From Rahnella ecdela (GTDB lineage: Bacteria; Pseudomonadota; Gammaproteobacteria; Enterobacterales; Enterobacteriaceae), in contig NZ_JAFMOY010000131.1 in assembly GCF_019049625.1 (NCBI RefSeq), positions 372,001 through 436,000 of the forward strand: a stretch of 64,000 nucleotides of DNA. The letters run 5' to 3'. A program made the translations under genes and the position numbers. Shown here in pieces: positions 48,128 to 58,346 of this stretch (position 1 is its first letter; the number at the start of each line of letters is the position of its first letter). The notes under the pieces are model-generated. The model saw only the letters and a program-made list of their open reading frames with translations. It was not told the DNA's origin and ran no database searches.

Positions 48128-48937
48128 ATGAAAAATACGCTGCAAAAAACCTTACTGGTATTCCTGGCATTGACGCTGCCGTTGTTATCACTGGGCGTGC
48201 AGGCCGCGCCTTCCACCGCACCGTCGGCACAAACGGTCAGTGACAAAGGCGAGGTCACGATTTACGTCACGCGCCATGGCAAAACGCTATTCAACGCCGC
48301 ACATCGCACCCAGGGCTGGTCTGATACGCCACTGACGGCGGCGGGTGTAGAAGCAGCGGAACAACTGGGGCGTGGCCTGAAAACTGTACCTTTCGCTGCG
48401 GCCTATTCCAGCGATTCCGGTCGCGCACGTGAAACAGCAAAATTAGCCCTGACTGCCGCCGGACAGACTTTGCCGGTGACGGAAGACAAACGTCTGCGTG
48501 AAACGTTCTTTGGCAGTTATGAGGGTGAACTGGACGATGTGATGTGGCAACCGGTGGCGAAAAAGCTCGGATTCTCTGATTTACATGCCCTGACGCAGGC
48601 GTTGTCAAAAGGTCAGATCACCATGAAGCAAATGATGAACACGCTGGCAGAGTTGGATCCGGCGCATACCACGGAAAATGCCGCACAGGTGCATGAGCGG
48701 ATGCAGGCCGCGCTGCATGATATCGCAGAGAAAGTCAGCGCCGATGGCGGTGGCAACGTGCTGATAGTCTCTCACGGCATGGCGATTATGGCCATGCTGG
48801 AAGGGATGACGCCGGAGGCAAATTTACGCGCGCCATTACAGAATGCGAGCGTCACGGTAATTACCTACAAAAACGGGAAATTTAGCATCGGGGAAGTCGG
48901 CGATATGCAGTTTGTTGAAAAGGGTAAAAATCCTTAA
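48128..48937 (+). CDS. Secreted histidine phosphatase family protein
   Basis: 269-residue phosphoglycerate-mutase-like phosphatase with a signal peptide (VFLALTLPLLSLGVQAAP), thus periplasmic. The catalytic RHG motif is in VTRHGKTLFN, the second His in VLIVSHGMAIM, and the acid residue region is RETFFGSYEGE. The substrate is unknown. Its stop is nine bases from the convergent end of fliR with no visible terminator between. Confidence 0.85.
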   Translation: MKNTLQKTLLVFLALTLPLLSLGVQAAPSTAPSAQTVSDKGEVTIYVTRHGKTLFNAAHRTQGWSDTPLTAAGVEAAEQLGRGLKTVPFAAAYSSDSGRARETAKLALTAAGQTLPVTEDKRLRETFFGSYEGELDDVMWQPVAKKLGFSDLHALTQALSKGQITMKQMMNTLAELDPAHTTENAAQVHERMQAALHDIAEKVSADGGGNVLIVSHGMAIMAMLEGMTPEANLRAPLQNASVTVITYKNGKFSIGEVGDMQFVEKGKNP

Positions 48938-48946
48938 ACGCAGGCG

Positions 48947-49732
48947 TTACTCCATCGCCATCTGATTCACGATAAGCACAATCTTATCGAGGATTTCACT
49001 GAAAAGATGCTCGCTGAACGGGGCGAGCATCGGCATCATCAGTCCGATAGCCAGAATACCGATGCTGAGCGTCAGAGGGAAACCGATAACGAAAACGGAA
49101 AGCTGAGGCGTGACGCGGTTTAACAGGCCGAGTGCCATGTTCAGCGTCAGCAGCAACGTCACAATCGGCAATGCCAGCATCATACCGCCGCTGAACACGA
49201 TACTGCCTGCTTTGGCGACGGCCATGAAACCTTCGGCATTGACCGGGTTCGGGCTGATGGGCAGGGTATGAAAACTGTCGGCCAGCAGTGAAATCAGCCA
49301 CAGATGCGCGTTAAACGTCAGGAATAAAAGCACCGCCAGCAGATTTAAAAACTGTGCCAGCAGCGGGGTGTTCAGGCGGTTGCTCGGATCATAAAACGTG
49401 GCAAAAGATATCCCCATCTGCAAACCCATAATTTCACCCGCCATACGGATAGCGGCAAAGGCCAGCTGCATGGTGATGCCTAATGCCGTACCGATCATGA
49501 TTTGCTGCATCGCCAGCCACAGTGCGGGCGTGGAGAAAATCGGCGTGTCCACAGGCGGCAGTGAAGGGGCAATCAGGAAAGTAATCATCATACCCAGACC
49601 GAGTTTCACCCGGTTAGGGACTGACTTTTCACTGGTGATCGGCGCGGTGCTGATCAGCGCCAGAATTCGCAGCAGAGGCCAGAAATACATGCTCAGCCAT
49701 CCGGCGAGCTGGGTGCTGTCGAAGGAAACCAT
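48947..49732 (-). CDS. fliR: FliR, flagellar export gate protein
   Basis: Polytopic component of the flagellar type III export gate (FliPQR core). 261 residues with several long hydrophobic segments; conserved [20 protein letters not shown] and [18 protein letters not shown]. Last gene of the fliLMNOPQR operon, three bases after fliQ. Tail to tail with the histidine phosphatase gene. Confidence 0.95.
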   Translation of the reverse strand: MVSFDSTQLAGWLSMYFWPLLRILALISTAPITSEKSVPNRVKLGLGMMITFLIAPSLPPVDTPIFSTPALWLAMQQIMIGTALGITMQLAFAAIRMAGEIMGLQMGISFATFYDPSNRLNTPLLAQFLNLLAVLLFLTFNAHLWLISLLADSFHTLPISPNPVNAEGFMAVAKAGSIVFSGGMMLALPIVTLLLTLNMALGLLNRVTPQLSVFVIGFPLTLSIGILAIGLMMPMLAPFSEHLFSEILDKIVLIVNQMAME

Positions 49733-49735
49733 AGA

Positions 49736-50005
49736 TTAACCGATGATGTACGGCAGGTTGGAAAACAACGTGCGCATGTAATCGAGCAGCAGATTCAGCA
49801 TCCACGGACCGGCGATAACGATAGTCGCCACCACGGCCAGAATTTTAGGGATGAAAGACAGCGTTTGTTCGTTGATCTGCGTCGCCGCCTGCAACAGGCT
49901 GACGATAAGCCCGGTGACCAGCGCGGCCAGCAACAAAGGCGCAGCAACGGCCAGCGCAACCTTCATCGCCTCATTACCCAATGCCATTACCGATTCAGGA
50001 GTCAT
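49736..50005 (-). CDS. fliQ: FliQ, flagellar export gate protein
   Basis: 89-residue two-helix membrane subunit of the export gate. MTPESVMALGNEAMKVALAV and GLIVSLLQAATQINEQTLSF are typical. The ATG at 50005 gives the standard length; the frame is open upstream through the fliP end. A CCCC/GGGG hairpin lies in the 55-base gap after fliP. Confidence 0.95.
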   Translation of the reverse strand: MTPESVMALGNEAMKVALAVAAPLLLAALVTGLIVSLLQAATQINEQTLSFIPKILAVVATIVIAGPWMLNLLLDYMRTLFSNLPYIIG

Positions 50006-50060
50006 TAGATTCTCACAAAAGAAGACGGCCAACTTCCCCCCTTCGCAGGGGAGGAGCGGA

Positions 50061-50825
50061 TTAACTATAAAAACTCTGCGCCAGTGAACCGAGCAGCAGT
50101 TGCCAGCCATCAACCAGTACGAACAGCATCAGTTTGAAGGGCAGTGAGATGGTCGCGGGTGGCACCATCATCATCCCCAGCGCCATCAGTACGCTGGCGA
50201 CCACCAGGTCGATAATCATGAACGGAATGAACACCGTGAAGCCAATCTGGAACGCGGTTTTCAGTTCGCTGGTCACGTATGCCGGTAACAGAATGCGCAT
50301 TGGCACGGCTTCCGGGCCTGCCAGTGGCGGAATATTTGCCAGCCGGGCGTACAGCGCGAGATCGCTTTCGCGTGTCTGGCGCAACATGAACTGGCGCAGC
50401 GGCTGCGCACCTTTGTCCATCGCTTCCTGCATGGTGATTTTGTTTTCCGTAAACGGCTGATAGGCATCGCTGTAAATTTTATCGAATACCGGTGCCATCA
50501 CGAAGAAGGTCAGAAACAGCCCCAGTCCCAGCAATACCTGGTTTGGCGGCGCGGACGGCGTACCCAGCGCATTTCGCAGCAGGCCGAGCACGATAATGAT
50601 TCGGGTGAAACTGGTACACATCAGCAGCATCGCCGGTAACAGCGTCAGCGTGGTGATAAACACCAGCGTCTGGATCGGCAGTGACCAGTTTTGCGCGCCG
50701 TTGGACATCTGCTGGCTGATAATCCCCGGCAGTTGCGCAAACGCCGTCGGGCTGATTAACAGCAGCAGCGGCAGGCAAAGGGTAAGGGGGGATTTCATTA
50801 CTTTTTTCACGACGGACTGAGTCAT
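50061..50825 (-). CDS. fliP: FliP, flagellar export gate protein
   Basis: Membrane subunit that nucleates the export gate. It has a cleavable signal peptide ([18 protein letters not shown]), rare among gate proteins but normal for FliP, and the conserved MTSFTRI-type segment [20 protein letters not shown] and C-terminal [19 protein letters not shown]. 254 residues; starts in an ATGA overlap with fliO. Confidence 0.96.
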   Translation of the reverse strand: MTQSVVKKVMKSPLTLCLPLLLLISPTAFAQLPGIISQQMSNGAQNWSLPIQTLVFITTLTLLPAMLLMCTSFTRIIIVLGLLRNALGTPSAPPNQVLLGLGLFLTFFVMAPVFDKIYSDAYQPFTENKITMQEAMDKGAQPLRQFMLRQTRESDLALYARLANIPPLAGPEAVPMRILLPAYVTSELKTAFQIGFTVFIPFMIIDLVVASVLMALGMMMVPPATISLPFKLMLFVLVDGWQLLLGSLAQSFYS

Positions 50826-51259
50826 GCCTGCTTTCCCGGACGTTTCAACATTTTCTGCATAAGCTGACGGAAATCAGCGGGCGTATTATTCGGATTGCCA
50901 GACTCCGGTGTTTGTTCGACCGGCGGCGAGCTCAGGGTATGCAGCGGGGTGATGTTTTGCGCGGTCACACCCAGCACCAGCCAGGTATTATCGACTTCAA
51001 CAATCACCACTTTTTCACTGCGTCCTACTTGCACGCTGGCAGTCACTTTAAGCAGCTTGTTATTTTTAGACTGTGGCGCAAAACCGGCGCGCTTAACCAC
51101 CCAGCCGATAAACAGGATCAGCAACAATATGCCGCCAAGCACGGAACTGACCTGCGTCAGCACCGAACTGGCAGGCAAAGCCTGAGGCGTCGCCTGCGTG
51201 GTGGTATGGTTTACCGGACCGGAAATGTACGGTGAATCCGTCGCGGCATTCTGGCTCAT
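50822..51259 (-). CDS. fliO: FliO, flagellar export gate assembly protein
   Basis: 145-residue bitopic membrane protein that stabilises FliP during gate assembly. One transmembrane helix (residues about 41-58, [20 protein letters not shown]) and a small cytoplasmic beta domain with [14 protein letters not shown]. Its start overlaps the fliN stop by one base (TGATG). Confidence 0.92.
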   Translation of the reverse strand: MSQNAATDSPYISGPVNHTTTQATPQALPASSVLTQVSSVLGGILLLILFIGWVVKRAGFAPQSKNNKLLKVTASVQVGRSEKVVIVEVDNTWLVLGVTAQNITPLHTLSSPPVEQTPESGNPNNTPADFRQLMQKMLKRPGKQA

Positions 51260-51675
51260 CAGCGGCTCAGACGACGCATACGTTCGGAAGGCGTAATGAT
51301 GTCGGTAATGCGCACGCCGTACTTATCGGCGACGACAACCACTTCACCCTGCGCAATCAGATAGCCGTTGATCAGGATATCCAGCGGCTCACCGGCCAGA
51401 CCATCGAGCGCCACCACTGAACCCTGAGAAAGGCGCAGCAGTTCTTTGATGGTCATTTTGGTACGGCCTAATTCGACGGTCAGTTTCACCGGAATATCGA
51501 GGATCATGTCGATATCCTGCAAGCTTCCCGAACCGTCCTGGGCACCCAGCGCGGCGAAAACACCGTCAGTTGACGCTTTCGCGCCGCCCGCAGACTGTTG
51601 TTCGTTAAACGCATCAGCCCATAAATCGTCAACGTTATCCGATCCGGCGTCAGACGGTTTATTGGTGTCACTCAT
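51259..51675 (-). CDS. fliN: FliN, flagellar motor switch protein
   Basis: C-ring protein (138 residues) that with FliM and FliG sets rotation direction. The C-terminal SpoA domain has MILDIPVKLTVELGRTKMTI and ALDGLAGEPLDILING. I chose ATG 51675, inside the end of fliM and preceded by GAGG, which gives the MSD- N-terminus; an ATG at 51690 lies further inside fliM. Confidence 0.95.
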   Translation of the reverse strand: MSDTNKPSDAGSDNVDDLWADAFNEQQSAGGAKASTDGVFAALGAQDGSGSLQDIDMILDIPVKLTVELGRTKMTIKELLRLSQGSVVALDGLAGEPLDILINGYLIAQGEVVVVADKYGVRITDIITPSERMRRLSR

Positions 51676-52684
51676 GGGGCTGTTCCTCATCTAGAGAATT
51701 TAAAATTGGGTTGATCAAATGTTCAACGCGCAGGGCGTATTGTTCGTTTATGGTGCCATATTGGCTGGTCAGTACGGGCACACCATCAACGTGGGCAATC
51801 AGGCGATCCGGCTTTTCAATCGGCAAAACATCGCCCGGCTGAAGTTTGAGAATCTGCGATAGGCGCAGCGGAATTTCGACGAAATTCGCCACCAGTTCCA
51901 GCTCGGACTGCTGAACCTGACTGACCAGGTTTTCACGCCACTGACTTTCTTCATTACGCGAGTTTTCAACCGGCGGATTGGTCAGCAACTCACGCAAAGG
52001 TTCGATCATGCTGAACGGAATACAGATGTTGAAATCACCGCTCAGCGCACCGATTTCCACGTGGAACGGCGTGGTGACCACGATGTCGTTCGGCGAAGAG
52101 GTGATGTTAGTGAATTTGATCTGCAATTCCGCACGGACATATTCCACGCTCAGCTTGTAAACGCCGCTCCAGGCATCTTCGTAAGCATCCAGTGCCAGCG
52201 TGAGCATACGTTTGATTACGCGCTGTTCGGTATGGGTGAACTCGCGTCCTTCGACTTTAGTCGGAAAACGACCATCGCCGCCGAACAGGTTATCCACCGC
52301 GATAAACACCAGACTTGGCGCAAACACAAACAGAGCGGTGCCGCGCAATGGCTTCAGGTGAATCAGGTTGAGGTTGGTCGGGACCGGCAGGTTGCGGGCA
52401 AATTCGTGGTAAGGCTGGATCTTGATTGGCCCTACGGTGATGTCCGGGCTGCGGCGCAACAGGTTAAACAGCCCCATACGGAAATGACGGGCAAAACGCT
52501 CGTTAATGATTTCCAGTGCCTGCAACCGCTCACGAACAACGCGGCGTTGTGTCGTGGGGTCAAAAGGTTTTACACCGTCATCAGCCGCGGTGGCCTTTGC
52601 GGTTGCCGAATCGTCGGGTGCGCTGTCACTGTCACCATTGAGCAGCGCGTCGATCTCGGCCTGTGAAAGAATGCTGTCGCCCAT
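51668..52684 (-). CDS. fliM: FliM, flagellar motor switch protein
   Basis: C-ring switch protein that binds phospho-CheY through its N-terminal ILSQAEIDALLNG motif (residues 5-17). The middle CheC-like domain and C-terminal SpoA domain (VEIPLRLSQILKLQPGDVLP) are intact. 338 residues. It overlaps fliN by eight bases and follows fliL after seven. Confidence 0.96.
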   Translation of the reverse strand: MGDSILSQAEIDALLNGDSDSAPDDSATAKATAADDGVKPFDPTTQRRVVRERLQALEIINERFARHFRMGLFNLLRRSPDITVGPIKIQPYHEFARNLPVPTNLNLIHLKPLRGTALFVFAPSLVFIAVDNLFGGDGRFPTKVEGREFTHTEQRVIKRMLTLALDAYEDAWSGVYKLSVEYVRAELQIKFTNITSSPNDIVVTTPFHVEIGALSGDFNICIPFSMIEPLRELLTNPPVENSRNEESQWRENLVSQVQQSELELVANFVEIPLRLSQILKLQPGDVLPIEKPDRLIAHVDGVPVLTSQYGTINEQYALRVEHLINPILNSLDEEQPHE

Positions 52685-52691
52685 AATTTTT

Positions 52692-53189
52692 TTATCGCAG
52701 TATGAAAGCAGTGAAAAGCACGTCGTTGATCACCTGTGGTGGCTGACCTTTGACCAGTGGCGCATCCAGAACCTGTTTGATGTCCTGAACCAGCTGTTGT
52801 TTACCGGCTTCACTGACCAGATCAGAGGTTTTCTGACGGGACAGGAGCAACAGCAAACGGCTGCGGACTTCAGGCAGATATTCGTTAAGCGTAGCGCGGT
52901 TCTTTTCATCCGGCAGACGCAAGGTCAGGCCGATATACAGCACGCGATCCGGGTCGTTATCCGGCGTTTGCAGGTTAACGGTGAAGGTGTCGAGCGCCAG
53001 GAAAATAGGGGCCGCAGGCGGTTCATTCTTCTTCGCTTGTGCAGCCTGAGCTGCAGTTACGGGCTGTTTATGCAACATCCACCAGGCGTAACCGGCTGCA
53101 CCACAAGCTCCGATGGCAATCAGTAACAGCAGAATCATCATTAACGGGCGCTTTTTCTTACGCGACGCCGAGAGAGCAGAGTCAGACAT
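52692..53189 (-). CDS. fliL: FliL, flagellar basal-body-associated protein
   Basis: 165-residue single-span membrane protein that supports stator function. Basic N-terminus, transmembrane segment [20 protein letters not shown] (residues 16-35), periplasmic FliL domain with FVNL-type segment [20 protein letters not shown]. First gene of fliLMNOPQR, 185 bases after fliK with a terminator between. Confidence 0.94.
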   Translation of the reverse strand: MSDSALSASRKKKRPLMMILLLLIAIGACGAAGYAWWMLHKQPVTAAQAAQAKKNEPPAAPIFLALDTFTVNLQTPDNDPDRVLYIGLTLRLPDEKNRATLNEYLPEVRSRLLLLLSRQKTSDLVSEAGKQQLVQDIKQVLDAPLVKGQPPQVINDVLFTAFILR

Positions 53190-53307
53190 GGATGAGGCGA
53201 TTTCCTGTAAGTATGAGCAGAGTTGCGAAGGAACCGCGAAGCTGCTGAGTCAATTCTGACAATGATTATCCCGCTTATCCTGTTGTTCAATAGTCAGAAT
53301 AGGCGGG

Positions 53308-53359
53308 AAAAATAAGGTCAGCTCTGCCGTTTGAATTAAGCGCACGCAGGCAGGGCTGA
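53308..53359 (-). terminator. Terminator between fliK and fliL
   Basis: On the minus strand TCAGCCCTGCC pairs with GGCAGAGCTGA (one G.T) and is followed by CCTTATTTTT, 16 bases past the fliK stop. It separates fliFGHIJK from fliLMNOPQR, the arrangement known in E. coli and Salmonella. Confidence 0.75.
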
Positions 53360-53374
53360 AACATCAGGTAACGA

Positions 53375-54757
53375 TTATGCGAAGATATCAACGCTATTGT
53401 TGCCGCCGATCCGCTGTGCGAGAGAGGCGGGAACCGGCAGTGCGTCGCTGGCAGATGTCGAGCCGCCGCCATTAAATGCCGCCCAGCTGGCTGCATTGCC
53501 TTGTTGTGAACCGGACTGCGCACTTTGCTGCTGCGCCTGTTGCCACTGCGAACTGTCGCTGCCGACGCTGCTCTGACCCAGGCTGATGCCGTTGTCCGCC
53601 AGCGCGGTTTTCAGATCAGGCAATGCAGCTTCAATGGCAGAACGCACGCCGCTGTGGCCGGAGACAAAGTGCAGCTGCGCCTGATTGTTCTCAATCTTCA
53701 TGCTGATCTGGATTGAACCTAAATCTTCAGGATGCAGACGAAGTTCAGCGGTTTGTTGCCCCTGACGGTTAAACATCATCACCTGCTGGCCGAGCTGCTG
53801 CTGCCATTCCGGCGTGCCGAGCTGCGCGTTCAGCAGCGGGGTAGACGGCGCGGTAACTGCGGAGGTGATCGTTGGTGTGGTGGAAACCGGCGCAGACGAA
53901 ACGGCAACCGCCGCAGTGTTCAGCTGATTCAGTGACTGCGTGCTGTTATCCAGCGCGTTGTTGTCGTTCTGCTGTAAAGCGGCTGCACTGCCAGTCGCGG
54001 CGCTCATCGAAGCCAGCGCACTGCTGAAATCAGGCGTACTGGCTGTCGCTGCTTTGCTGGCGGCATGTTGTGATGACGCGGCAGTTGTGTTTGCGGCAGT
54101 GGCGGCTTTCGGATCCGTATCTGTCACGGCAGTTTTGCCGTCACTGGACAGTAAAGAAGAAACGGTCAGGCCGGCAAGCAGCGGGCTTTTCTTGTCTGCA
54201 CTGGTGGCGTCATCGCTGTTGGTTTGCGTTGCCACAGCGCTGGCGGTTTGCACCTGTTGTGCCGGTTGCTGCTGCGCCGCTAGCTGTGCGAAAAGCGCCT
54301 GCAATGGCAATGTGTTGGCATCGTCTTTCTGGCTGTCTTTATCTTTATCGCTCAGCCCGGCGTTTTTAATTGCCGACGCATCGGTGCCTTTCAGGCTGCC
54401 GCTCGGCAATACCTGAATCGCAGCGATCATTTTGCTCAAATCGCTTTCATCAAGCATCAGGCTGCCGTCGTTTTCGCCGGTGGTCACCGCCTGAGTCAGA
54501 GTGGCTTTATCGACAGTTTCGCCTTTAGCTGTAATCTGCTGGCCGAGTTTGGCTAACGTGCTGGTCAGTTTCGGATCGAGTTTTGAGCCGAGCTGGGCTT
54601 CCAGCTGGCTGGCGAAATCGACCGGAGACGTCGCTGCCGTATCGCTGATGACTGAAGTGTCAGCACCGGAAGCGGTTGCCGATGAGGCACTGCCCGACGC
54701 CGCGCTCGCGGTGGTCTTTGCCGTGGTCACGGCAGCAGGCAAAATATTCAGATTCAT
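53375..54757 (-). CDS. fliK: FliK, flagellar hook-length control protein
   Basis: 460-residue secreted molecular ruler. A long Ala/Ser/Thr/Gln-rich N-terminal and middle region is followed by the conserved C-terminal switch domain (about residues 325-420) with GQQTAELRLHPEDLGSIQIS and SGHSGVRSAIEAALPDLKTA. The Gln-rich tail after 405 is variable. Its start overlaps fliJ by four bases. Confidence 0.94.
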   Translation of the reverse strand: MNLNILPAAVTTAKTTASAASGSASSATASGADTSVISDTAATSPVDFASQLEAQLGSKLDPKLTSTLAKLGQQITAKGETVDKATLTQAVTTGENDGSLMLDESDLSKMIAAIQVLPSGSLKGTDASAIKNAGLSDKDKDSQKDDANTLPLQALFAQLAAQQQPAQQVQTASAVATQTNSDDATSADKKSPLLAGLTVSSLLSSDGKTAVTDTDPKAATAANTTAASSQHAASKAATASTPDFSSALASMSAATGSAAALQQNDNNALDNSTQSLNQLNTAAVAVSSAPVSTTPTITSAVTAPSTPLLNAQLGTPEWQQQLGQQVMMFNRQGQQTAELRLHPEDLGSIQISMKIENNQAQLHFVSGHSGVRSAIEAALPDLKTALADNGISLGQSSVGSDSSQWQQAQQQSAQSGSQQGNAASWAAFNGGGSTSASDALPVPASLAQRIGGNNSVDIFA

Positions 54758-55200
54758 GATTGTTTCTTCCTGTGTGCGCTGCGCTGGGCGAACTCATCGT
54801 TCTGCTTCTGATCGAGCTTATTTTCCAGAGAGCGTTGCTGCTCACTGGCGCGTGATTGCAACGTCTGGTAGGCATTGAGCCGTTGCTGCTTGTCCTGCCA
54901 CTGGTTTACGGCGGCGTTAAGCCGCTGATCCCACTGCTGTAATTGTTTGCGGTGCTGGTCAATCGCCACTTCCAGCGTGCCGATAAACTGCTGGTAGTTT
55001 TGCCAGGTATTTGCCGCAATCCCGCCGCTCATGGTGGTGTTAAGCTTTTCGCGGTACTCACGCTGATAATTGAGCAGCATGGTGAGCTGTTCTTCAGCCT
55101 GATGATGCGACTGTCTGATTTGGCCCAGATGACTGGTGGCCTGATCCAGCGCTTTTTGCGCCAGAGAACAAAGGGTGATCAATGGTGATGCGTTTTCCAT
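54754..55200 (-). CDS. fliJ: FliJ, flagellar export ATPase stalk protein
   Basis: 148-residue, highly charged, Gln-rich alpha-helical coiled-coil protein that fits into the FliI ring and connects it to the export gate. Heptad-like pattern runs over nearly the whole length (LAQKALDQATSHLGQIRQSH and following). Confidence 0.94.
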   Translation of the reverse strand: MENASPLITLCSLAQKALDQATSHLGQIRQSHHQAEEQLTMLLNYQREYREKLNTTMSGGIAANTWQNYQQFIGTLEVAIDQHRKQLQQWDQRLNAAVNQWQDKQQRLNAYQTLQSRASEQQRSLENKLDQKQNDEFAQRSAHRKKQS

Positions 55201-55226
55201 CTGATTTACCTTTATCGGTTAAAAAG

Positions 55227-56591
55227 TTAGCCCGGGAACAGCATATTCAGTTCCAGGCAGGCGTCTTCGTAGGTACTGCGTTCCATGATGTCCTGCTGGA
55301 GGAAGTTCTCCATTTGCGGATACAGCTTGATGGCGCGATCGAGCATCGGATCGCTCCCTGCGGCGTAAGCGCCGACGCTGACCAAATCACGGTTGCGCTG
55401 GTAGCTTGACAACAGCTGTTTGAAATTCCGCACGCGTCCGTACTGTGCGTCATCAATCAGCGATGTCATGGCACGGCTGATAGAAGCTTCGATATCTATG
55501 GCCGGATAATGGCCGGACTCCGCCAGACGACGTGATAACACGATGTGACCGTCAAGGATGGCGCGGGCGGAGTCGGCAATCGGATCCTGCTGGTCATCGC
55601 CTTCGGTGAGCACGGTATAAAACGCAGTGATCGAACCACCGCCGCTGATGCCGTTGCCGGCGCGTTCAACCAGCGCGGGCAATTTGGCAAACACGGAAGG
55701 CGGATAGCCTTTGGTAGCCGGAGGCTCGCCGATGGCCAGCGCGATTTCACGTTGCGCCATCGCGTAACGGGTCAGGGAATCCATGATTAGCAACACATGC
55801 TGACCACGGTCACGGAAATCTTCGGCGATTCGCGTGGCATACGCCGCGCCCTGCATACGCAGCAGTGGCGAAACGTCAGCCGGAGCGGCAATAACGACCG
55901 AACGGGCGCGACCTTCGTCACCTAAAATGTTCTCAATAAAATCTTTTACTTCACGGCCACGTTCACCAATCAGCCCGACCACGATCACATCGGCTTTGGT
56001 GTAACGCGCCATCATGCCGAGCAGGACGGATTTACCCACACCCGAACCGGCGAACAGGCCCATACGCTGGCCGCGACCGACGGTGAGCAGGGCGTTAATG
56101 GCGCGAACGCCGACATCCAGCACATCGGTGATCGGCGTACGTTGCAGCGGGTTAAACGGTGGCGTAATCAGCGCGGCGCGATAACCGGTGTCTGGCGGCG
56201 GTAAACCATCGAGCGGTTTGGCGCTGCCGTCCAGCACACGACCCAGCAGTTGCGTGCCCAGCGGCAGTTGTTTTCCAGCGCTCTGACCATCCGCAGCGAT
56301 GCGGGCATAAACCCGCGCACCCGGCAAAATACCTTCCACTTCTTCCAGTGGCATAAGGAACAGGCTTTGACCGTTAAAACCGACCACTTCACTTTCGACT
56401 TCCTGCACCGTTGGCCCGTCGTGGCGCTCAATCAGGCAGGTCGCGCCAAGTGGTAACTGCAAACCTGTGGCTTCCAGCACCAGACCGGTTGCCCGCGTCA
56501 AACGGCCATAACGGCGAACTGACGGCGTACGGGCCATGCGTTTTTCCGCGTCATCCAGCGTTTTCAGCAGACGGCTCAGGCGGGCGGTCAT
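55227..56591 (-). CDS. fliI: FliI, flagellar export ATPase
   Basis: F1-beta-like ATPase that energises flagellar protein export. Walker [16 protein letters not shown] (around residue 180), [12 protein letters not shown], Walker [14 protein letters not shown] and [15 protein letters not shown]. 454 residues, normal length. Its start overlaps the fliH stop by one base. Confidence 0.97.
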   Translation of the reverse strand: MTARLSRLLKTLDDAEKRMARTPSVRRYGRLTRATGLVLEATGLQLPLGATCLIERHDGPTVQEVESEVVGFNGQSLFLMPLEEVEGILPGARVYARIAADGQSAGKQLPLGTQLLGRVLDGSAKPLDGLPPPDTGYRAALITPPFNPLQRTPITDVLDVGVRAINALLTVGRGQRMGLFAGSGVGKSVLLGMMARYTKADVIVVGLIGERGREVKDFIENILGDEGRARSVVIAAPADVSPLLRMQGAAYATRIAEDFRDRGQHVLLIMDSLTRYAMAQREIALAIGEPPATKGYPPSVFAKLPALVERAGNGISGGGSITAFYTVLTEGDDQQDPIADSARAILDGHIVLSRRLAESGHYPAIDIEASISRAMTSLIDDAQYGRVRNFKQLLSSYQRNRDLVSVGAYAAGSDPMLDRAIKLYPQMENFLQQDIMERSTYEDACLELNMLFPG

Positions 56592-57361
56592 CAGAGATCT
56601 CCCGGTGCCGCGAGGCGGCAGAGTTCATGCCAGCGGGTCGCCAGTGAGGCATCCATGTCGCCATCTTCCGCGCTGACTTTACAGCCACCGCTGTGGATCT
56701 GGCTGTCGGCCAGCAAACGCCAGCCGTTCATGCTCAGGCTCGCACCAAGCTGTTGTTCGACGCGTTCGAAATCGACAGGATTGACGCGCAGTTGCGGTTT
56801 GCCCTTAAACATCGGCTCCTGCTGGATCAGCTGCTGAATCTGATTAAGCAGGGCAGAACCGTCGCAAATGGGTGCCTGACCGATGATTTGTTTCGCGGCA
56901 GTCAGCGCCATCTGCATCAGACGCGAGGCGATCACGCTGTCCAGTGCATCCAGCGTTTGCTGGAAATCCGACACCATGTGCTGCCAGTGCTCGGTCAGCA
57001 CGGCCTGCTGTTGCTGGCCTTCCTGTAAACCCTGCAGCTGTCCGGCTTCCTGACCCTGCTGGAAACCGGCGGCGTAGCCCTGTTTCTGCCCGGCTTCCAG
57101 ACCCTGCTGGAAACCCTGTTGTTCGGCGCGACGTTGCAGATTCAGCAACTCGTTCTGATCAACCTGAAGTTTGGGTTGTCCGTCATCCGACTCTTCTTTG
57201 CTGTCAGCCAGCAAAGGTTCGTCGGGTTTGCTGAAAACCGGTACGGCGAGGTCACCCGGTCGCCACGGCTGCCACGGCAATGCATTAATACGCTCGGCAT
57301 TGCGCTCTTCAGCGGTTTTCTTTTCCGGCGCAGGTTTGTCGGACATCGGGTTATCAGACAT
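56591..57361 (-). CDS. fliH: FliH, negative regulator of FliI
   Basis: 256-residue peripheral-stalk-like protein that binds FliI. It has an acidic Pro-rich N-terminus ([11 protein letters not shown]), a middle with repeated GxxxG spacing ([20 protein letters not shown] region, residues about 80-115), and a C-terminal FliI-binding domain. The ATG at 57361 overlaps fliG by eight bases; an in-frame ATG five codons later is an alternative. Confidence 0.93.
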   Translation of the reverse strand: MSDNPMSDKPAPEKKTAEERNAERINALPWQPWRPGDLAVPVFSKPDEPLLADSKEESDDGQPKLQVDQNELLNLQRRAEQQGFQQGLEAGQKQGYAAGFQQGQEAGQLQGLQEGQQQQAVLTEHWQHMVSDFQQTLDALDSVIASRLMQMALTAAKQIIGQAPICDGSALLNQIQQLIQQEPMFKGKPQLRVNPVDFERVEQQLGASLSMNGWRLLADSQIHSGGCKVSAEDGDMDASLATRWHELCRLAAPGDL

Positions 57362-58346
57362 AGGAATCCTCGCCGCCGCCAACCATCATTTCGCCGGACT
57401 CTGCCAGGCGGCGAACCGTCTGCAGAATGGCTTTCTGTTCGTTCTCGACCAGAGACATACGCATCGGCCCGCGGTTCGCCAGGTCGTCGCGCAGGATATC
57501 GGCAGCACGCTGGGACATGTTGCGCAGGAACTTGTCGCGCAGCGGCTGTTCCGCCCCTTTCAGTGCAACCAGTAACGATTCGCCTTCGACTTCCTGCAAC
57601 AGGCGCTGGATACTGCGGTCGTCCACGTCCACCAGGTTTTCGAACAGGAACATCTCGTCGATAATTTTCTGTGCCAGTTCGCCGTCGTAACCACGAACCG
57701 CTTCGATAACCGCTTCTTCCTGCTGCGTTTTCATCAGGTTGATGATTTCTGCCGCAGTACGAATACCCCCCATCTTCGAACGTTTGAGGTTCTGGCCGTC
57801 GAGCAGGTTGTTCAGCACTTCGGTCAGTTCCGCTAGTGCCGCTGGCTGGACACCGCCGAAAGTGGCGATACGCAGCATGACGTCGTTGCGCAGACGCTCG
57901 TCGAACAGCGCCAGAATATCCGCCGCCTGACCCCGTTTGAGGTGGACAAGGATGGTGGCGATAATCTGCGGATGCTCGTCGCGGATAAGATCGGCTGCCA
58001 TCAGAGGTTCCATGAAGTTCAGTGTCTCCATGCCGCTGGTGGTTTCGCGAGATTCCAGAATGTCTTCCAGCAGGCTCGACGCGCGTTCTTCGCCGAGCGC
58101 TTTGGTCAGAACGGCACGCAGGTATTCGCTGGTGTTCACACTCAGCGCCGCGTACTGCTCGGATTCGTCTTCAAACTCGTTAAGAACTTCCGCAAGTTGC
58201 TTGTTAGATATCTGATGGATGTTGGCCATCGCGCCACTGATTTGCTGGACTTCGCGAGGGGAGAGGTGTTTGAACACCTCCACCGCGCGGTCTTCGCCCA
58301 GCGTTATCATCAAAATGGCGCTTTTTTCGGTTCCGGTCATAGTCAT
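57354..58346 (-). CDS. fliG: FliG, flagellar motor switch protein
   Basis: C-ring protein that converts stator force into torque. Motifs: [18 protein letters not shown], the [15 protein letters not shown] middle domain and the C-terminal torque helix with [20 protein letters not shown] carrying the charged residues that contact MotA. 330 residues from ATG 58346, which lies in an ATGA overlap with fliF and gives an N-terminus like E. coli; the frame extends seven codons further upstream. Confidence 0.95.
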   Translation of the reverse strand: MTMTGTEKSAILMITLGEDRAVEVFKHLSPREVQQISGAMANIHQISNKQLAEVLNEFEDESEQYAALSVNTSEYLRAVLTKALGEERASSLLEDILESRETTSGMETLNFMEPLMAADLIRDEHPQIIATILVHLKRGQAADILALFDERLRNDVMLRIATFGGVQPAALAELTEVLNNLLDGQNLKRSKMGGIRTAAEIINLMKTQQEEAVIEAVRGYDGELAQKIIDEMFLFENLVDVDDRSIQRLLQEVEGESLLVALKGAEQPLRDKFLRNMSQRAADILRDDLANRGPMRMSLVENEQKAILQTVRRLAESGEMMVGGGEDSYV

